DNA from: an uncultured Draconibacterium sp.
Lineage (GTDB): Bacteria > Bacteroidota > Bacteroidia > Bacteroidales > Prolixibacteraceae
Assembly (NCBI GenBank): GCA_947492175.1
Contig: CANLMQ010000010.1
Span: forward strand, 62,001 to 126,000
Reading direction: 5' to 3'
DNA length: 64,000 bases
Part shown: piece by piece, positions 60,758 through 64,000 of the stretch
Layout: each line of letters begins with the position of its first letter
How positions within the stretch are numbered: the stretch's first letter is position 1
The notes under the pieces: generated by a model
Seen by the model: only the letters and a program-made list of their open reading frames with translations
Databases searched by the model: none
Told to the model about the DNA's origin: nothing
Translations under genes and position numbers: made by a program

Positions 60758-60815
60758 ATTAGATTTTTGTCATTGGCACGAATAATTGATAAAGCAATAT
60801 TTGGGAAGACGAAGT

Positions 60816-63206
60816 ATGGAAAAACAGAACCAAAATAAATGTGTGCATTGTGGAGCCGATTGCGGAAAGGACCCGGTTGTTTGGAACAATTTGAGGTTTT
60901 GCTGCAACGGCTGTAAAACGATATATCAACTACTGAACGAAAATAAACTTTACAACTATTATAACCTGGAAGAAACTCCCGGAATTAAAGTGGAAGCCAC
61001 CACCGAATTTGGTAACAAATATGCTTTTCTCGACAACAACGAGGTAAAAGAAAAACTTATTTCTTTTTCCGAAAGTGGCATTTCAAAAGTAAAGTTCTAC
61101 ATTCCTGTTATCCATTGCGCTTCGTGTATCTGGCTGCTCGAACATTTGCAAAAACTGCATTCCGGCATCAAACATTCATTTGTTAATTTCACAAAAAAAG
61201 AGGTCGATATTACTTTCAATGAACACAAAATTTCTCTGCGCCAGTTGGTCGAGTTGCTATCATCCATACATTACATTCCGGATCTTTCGCACAGCCAATC
61301 CAATAAACCTGAGAATAAATCGTATAAAAAACTGCTTTATAAAATCGGAGTTGCAGGTTTTGTTTTTATTAATGTAATGACTTATAGTTTGCCGGCTTAC
61401 TTTAACGGCGAACCATTGAGCGATAAGCTACAATCGGTATTCAGCATTCTTAGCTACATTCTGGTTATTCCGGTAGCTTTTTACAGCGGCAGCGATTATT
61501 ACATTTCAGCATTTAAAAATCTGGCAAAAAAGAATATCAGTATTGATCTGCCCATTGCACTGGGAATTATCGTATTGTTTCTGGTAACCAGCTACGAAGT
61601 CATTTTTACCGGAGGGCCGGGATACTCCGATAGTTTGTCAGGATTGATATTTTTCCTGCTTGTTGGGAAATGGTACCAAAGTAAAACTTACGAGGCTCTG
61701 TCATTCGACCGGAACTACAAATCGTACTTTCCCATTGCTGTTACAAAAATCAATAAACAAATTGAAGAAAGTATTCTTCTGGAAAAAATTAAAGTGGACG
61801 ACGAACTGATTATCCGTAACAAAGAACTTATACCGGCCGATTCGGAATTAATTGAAGGCGACGGAAGAGTTGATTACAGTTTTGTTACAGGAGAATCAAC
61901 ACCGGTTGTAAAAAACAAAGGCGAATTTATTTATGCCGGCGGACGGCAAATGGGTGGTATCATAAAAATAAGGGTGAAAAAAGAAGTAAATCAAAGTCAC
62001 CTCACCAAACTTTGGAACCAGGATAAAACCTACAAGAAGCCCACCGATTCGCTAAAAACACTCTCCGACCGAATTAGTAAATATTTTACACTGATTGTAA
62101 TTGCCATTGCAACCATTGGATTTATTTTCTGGATGTTAAAAGGAGAAACACACACTGCCATATTTGTATTTACTGCCGTATTAATTGTAGCCTGTCCGTG
62201 TGCGTTGGCCTTGTCTATTCCGTTTACTTTTGGAAATACCATGCGTATTTTTGGGAAAAACGGATTGTATATTAAAAACACTGATGTTATTGAAAAACTT
62301 TCACACATAAATACCATTGTTTTCGATAAAACCGGCACCTTAACACAACCCAACGAAAATAAAGTAGAATACTCCGGGCATGAACTTTCGAAGAATGAAA
62401 AAGAAGCCGTTTTCTCATTGGTAAAACAATCTACTCATCCTTTGAGTACTGCCATATCGCAATTTTTTAATGGCACCACTTACCATGCACCCGATCATTT
62501 TGTGGAGGTTGCCGGTCGTGGAATTTTCGGAAAGGTAAACCAACTGAACATTAAAATTGGTTCGGAAGAATACGTAACCAATCGTACATCACAGCTAAGC
62601 CAAAAAACATCCACCGTTTTTGTGGCCATTGAGGATAATATTCGCGGGTATTACACCATAAGCAATCAATACCGATCGGGTGTTAGCAGGGTTTTAGACA
62701 TGCTAAAATCACAGTTTTACCTGTTCCTGATTTCCGGCGATAATGATGCCGAAGCAAAAAATCTGGGTACGCACTTTGATAAAGAACACATGTTGTTTAA
62801 CCAAAAACCCGGAGATAAAGCTGATTTTATAAAGTCGTTACAAAATAAAGGAAACACCATTTTAATGACAGGCGACGGGCTGAACGATGCAGGTGCACTT
62901 ATGCAAAGCGATGTGGCATTAACCATTGCCGATAAAGCTTACCATTTTTCGCCTGCCAGCGATGCGGTTTTGGAAGCCGGGCAATTTAGCCGGTTGGCCA
63001 ACTTTATCCGATTTACCAAAACTTCTCTGAACATTGTAAAACTCAGTTTTACCATTTCGTTCTTCTACAATATAATTGGAATTGCATTTGCAATAAGTGG
63101 AAACCTTTCTCCGGTAGTCGCAGCAATTTTAATGCCCATAAGTTCAGTTTCGGTAGTGGCATTTGCCACTTTTGCAACCCGTTTGGCAGGGAAAATGAAA
63201 TTATAG
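60816..63206 (+). CDS. ccoI: Copper-translocating P1B-type ATPase of cbb3 maturation (CcoI/FixI)
   Basis: 796 residues from the ATG at 60816; the frame could start at TTG 60786 but the ATG follows a GGGAAGA stretch and gives the typical N-terminus. N-terminal Cys-rich segment (CVHCGADCG ... FCCNGCKTIYQLL), HMA-like domain with C101 and C104 (HCASCIWLLE), eight helices, the TGES-type actuator loop (VTGESTPV), CPC at 460-462, DKTGTLT with D504, HPLS and GDGLNDAGAL. It exports Cu(I) for the CuB site. Last gene of the cbb3 group. Confidence 0.95.
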   Translation: MEKQNQNKCVHCGADCGKDPVVWNNLRFCCNGCKTIYQLLNENKLYNYYNLEETPGIKVEATTEFGNKYAFLDNNEVKEKLISFSESGISKVKFYIPVIHCASCIWLLEHLQKLHSGIKHSFVNFTKKEVDITFNEHKISLRQLVELLSSIHYIPDLSHSQSNKPENKSYKKLLYKIGVAGFVFINVMTYSLPAYFNGEPLSDKLQSVFSILSYILVIPVAFYSGSDYYISAFKNLAKKNISIDLPIALGIIVLFLVTSYEVIFTGGPGYSDSLSGLIFFLLVGKWYQSKTYEALSFDRNYKSYFPIAVTKINKQIEESILLEKIKVDDELIIRNKELIPADSELIEGDGRVDYSFVTGESTPVVKNKGEFIYAGGRQMGGIIKIRVKKEVNQSHLTKLWNQDKTYKKPTDSLKTLSDRISKYFTLIVIAIATIGFIFWMLKGETHTAIFVFTAVLIVACPCALALSIPFTFGNTMRIFGKNGLYIKNTDVIEKLSHINTIVFDKTGTLTQPNENKVEYSGHELSKNEKEAVFSLVKQSTHPLSTAISQFFNGTTYHAPDHFVEVAGRGIFGKVNQLNIKIGSEEYVTNRTSQLSQKTSTVFVAIEDNIRGYYTISNQYRSGVSRVLDMLKSQFYLFLISGDNDAEAKNLGTHFDKEHMLFNQKPGDKADFIKSLQNKGNTILMTGDGLNDAGALMQSDVALTIADKAYHFSPASDAVLEAGQFSRLANFIRFTKTSLNIVKLSFTISFFYNIIGIAFAISGNLSPVVAAILMPISSVSVVAFATFATRLAGKMKL

Positions 63207-63340
63207 TTTGGAACTTTTATTTTCTTACTATTTTTACACAACCATCTCTGAGTATTTTATCTAATTAAAATCCCAAATGGAGTCTTTCAAAAATTAGGTT
63301 AGCTATAAACATTTAGGTTACTTAATGATAATTGGTATGA

Positions 63341-63371
63341 ATTGTTAAAAACAAGTATTTCAGTATTTTTG
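63341..63371 (+). promoter_or_regulatory. Promoter for the phosphonate gene
   Basis: ATTG (63341-63344), 19 bases, TATTTTTG (63364-63371). The -7 box fits TAnnTTTG fully and the spacing is ideal; the -33 element has one change. The ATG at 63388 is 17 bases downstream of the box, giving a very short leader. Confidence 0.6.
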
Positions 63372-63387
63372 TAAAAAATTGAATTCA

Positions 63388-64000
63388 ATGAACAAATTGG
63401 TATACGTTGGGATGAGTGCAGACATGATTCATCCTGGACATTTAAATATTATAAAAGAAGCCAGCAAACTAGGACAAGTAACCATAGGCCTTTTAACCGA
63501 CAAAGCAATTGCAAGCTACAAACGTTTACCGACCTTAAAATACGATCAACGTAAAGTTGTAATCGAAAATATAAAAGGTGTACACGAAGTTGTACCTCAA
63601 GAAGAACTAGATTATACACGAAATCTGGAAAAGTATAAACCTCATTTTGTTGTTCATGGCGACGACTGGAAAAAAGGCGTTCAAAGTAAAACACGACAAA
63701 AAGTGATTGACACATTGGCGAAGTGGAATGGTAAACTTGTAGAAGTTCCATATACTCCGGGAATTTCATCAACTCAACTCAATCAAAGTATTAAAGAAAT
63801 TGGAACTACTCCCGAAGTTAGAATGGGTAAATTGCATCGTCTTATTGATGCTAAACCTATTGTAAAGGTTATGGAAGCACACAATGGTCTTACAGGATTA
63901 ATTGTTGAAAATTCGGTTGTTGAGGTTAATGGGCAAAAACGAGAGTTTGATGCCATGTGGTTAAGCAGTCTTACCGATTCAACGGTAAAAGGGAAACCCG
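63388..64000 (+). CDS. aepX: Cytidylyltransferase/phosphoenolpyruvate mutase (partial, runs off the window)
   Basis: 204 codons without a stop. Residues 1-135 form a cytidylyltransferase domain: HPGH at 15-18 and ISSTQL at 126-131 (the HxGH and ISSTxI motifs). From about 145 a second domain starts with the PEP mutase sequence KPIVKVMEAHNGLTGLIVE (156-174) and WLSSLTDSTVKGKP (191-204), the family's substrate loop region. PEP mutase rearranges PEP to phosphonopyruvate, the entry to almost all natural phosphonates; the fused transferase suggests activation of a phosphonate as a CMP ester for surface glycans or lipids. Known from Bacteroides capsule loci. It starts its own transcription unit after ccoI. 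Confidence 0.88.
   Translation, partial: MNKLVYVGMSADMIHPGHLNIIKEASKLGQVTIGLLTDKAIASYKRLPTLKYDQRKVVIENIKGVHEVVPQEELDYTRNLEKYKPHFVVHGDDWKKGVQSKTRQKVIDTLAKWNGKLVEVPYTPGISSTQLNQSIKEIGTTPEVRMGKLHRLIDAKPIVKVMEAHNGLTGLIVENSVVEVNGQKREFDAMWLSSLTDSTVKGKP

Noticed and set aside
60786..60815. Ten-residue extension of CcoI from TTG
   Set aside because: The ATG at 60816 has a purine-rich stretch upstream and gives the usual N-terminus.
63449..63772. 107-codon leftward frame
   Set aside because: It is the antisense of the cytidylyltransferase/PEP mutase gene, which continues past the window edge.

Overview
The window reads as chromosome of an aerobic or microaerophilic Bacteroidota bacterium, most likely Bacteroidales/Marinilabiliales (Prolixibacteraceae-like). 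The evidence is the succinylornithine-type transcarbamylase inside an arg/pro cluster, a DUF4494 protein, a fused CcoNO oxidase subunit, an alternative-complex-III-style NrfD module, and promoters of the Bacteroidota type (TTTG, 19-21 bp, TAnnTTTG) with few Shine-Dalgarno sequences. The phylum follows from gene families; the family-level guess is inference. No rRNA, tRNA, CRISPR array, transposase or prophage was seen.

Layout. 1-6.8 kb: end of argD, proC-proB-proA, argF' (N-succinylornithine carbamoyltransferase), then hisA-hisF-hisIE (hisH is not here). 7-14.3 kb: an unrecognised protein, a DUF4494 protein, two tandem GNAT-like proteins, rpmE2 and lon. 14.6-17 kb: a leftward nitrogen cassette (outer-membrane barrel, P-II, Amt). 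17-22 kb: two GT39/ArnT-like glycosyltransferases around an unrecognised membrane protein, with long AT-rich gaps. 22-30 kb: argH, then gltB-gltD with a structured gltB leader. 29.8-30.6 kb is a gene-free stretch with a candidate structured RNA and a 21-bp-period degenerate repeat array. 30.6-38.9 kb: two LpxL-like acyltransferases, a GDPD phosphodiesterase, an esterase, nadD, gmk, yicC and mnmA. 39.1-43.9 kb: a small HTH regulator preceded by a strictly 21-bp-spaced heptamer array, a spondin-domain lipoprotein and two secreted proteins of unclear function. 44-50.6 kb, leftward: SCO, an A2-type caa3 oxidase (I, III, IV, II), ctaB and a DEAD-box helicase. 51.3-63.2 kb, rightward: FeS protein, NrfD and membrane cytochrome c, then ccoS-ccoNO-ccoQ-ccoP-ccoG-ccoH-safE-ccoI. 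The right edge cuts a cytidylyltransferase/PEP mutase gene (phosphonate synthesis).

How it fits together. Glutamate is made by GltBD from ammonium-derived glutamine (Amt/P-II) and feeds the proline, arginine and histidine genes. Two terminal oxidases (low-affinity caa3 and high-affinity cbb3) are transcribed divergently from one 0.7-kb intergenic region; the cbb3 operon begins with a small quinol-oxidising-looking FeS/NrfD/cytochrome c module that has no molybdopterin subunit.

Most unusual: the 11-unit heptamer array every 21 bp upstream of the HTH gene (39552-39768), the second, unrelated 21-bp array behind gltD (30187-30459), the candidate RNA at 29991-30074, and the redistribution of heme c domains in the cbb3 oxidase.
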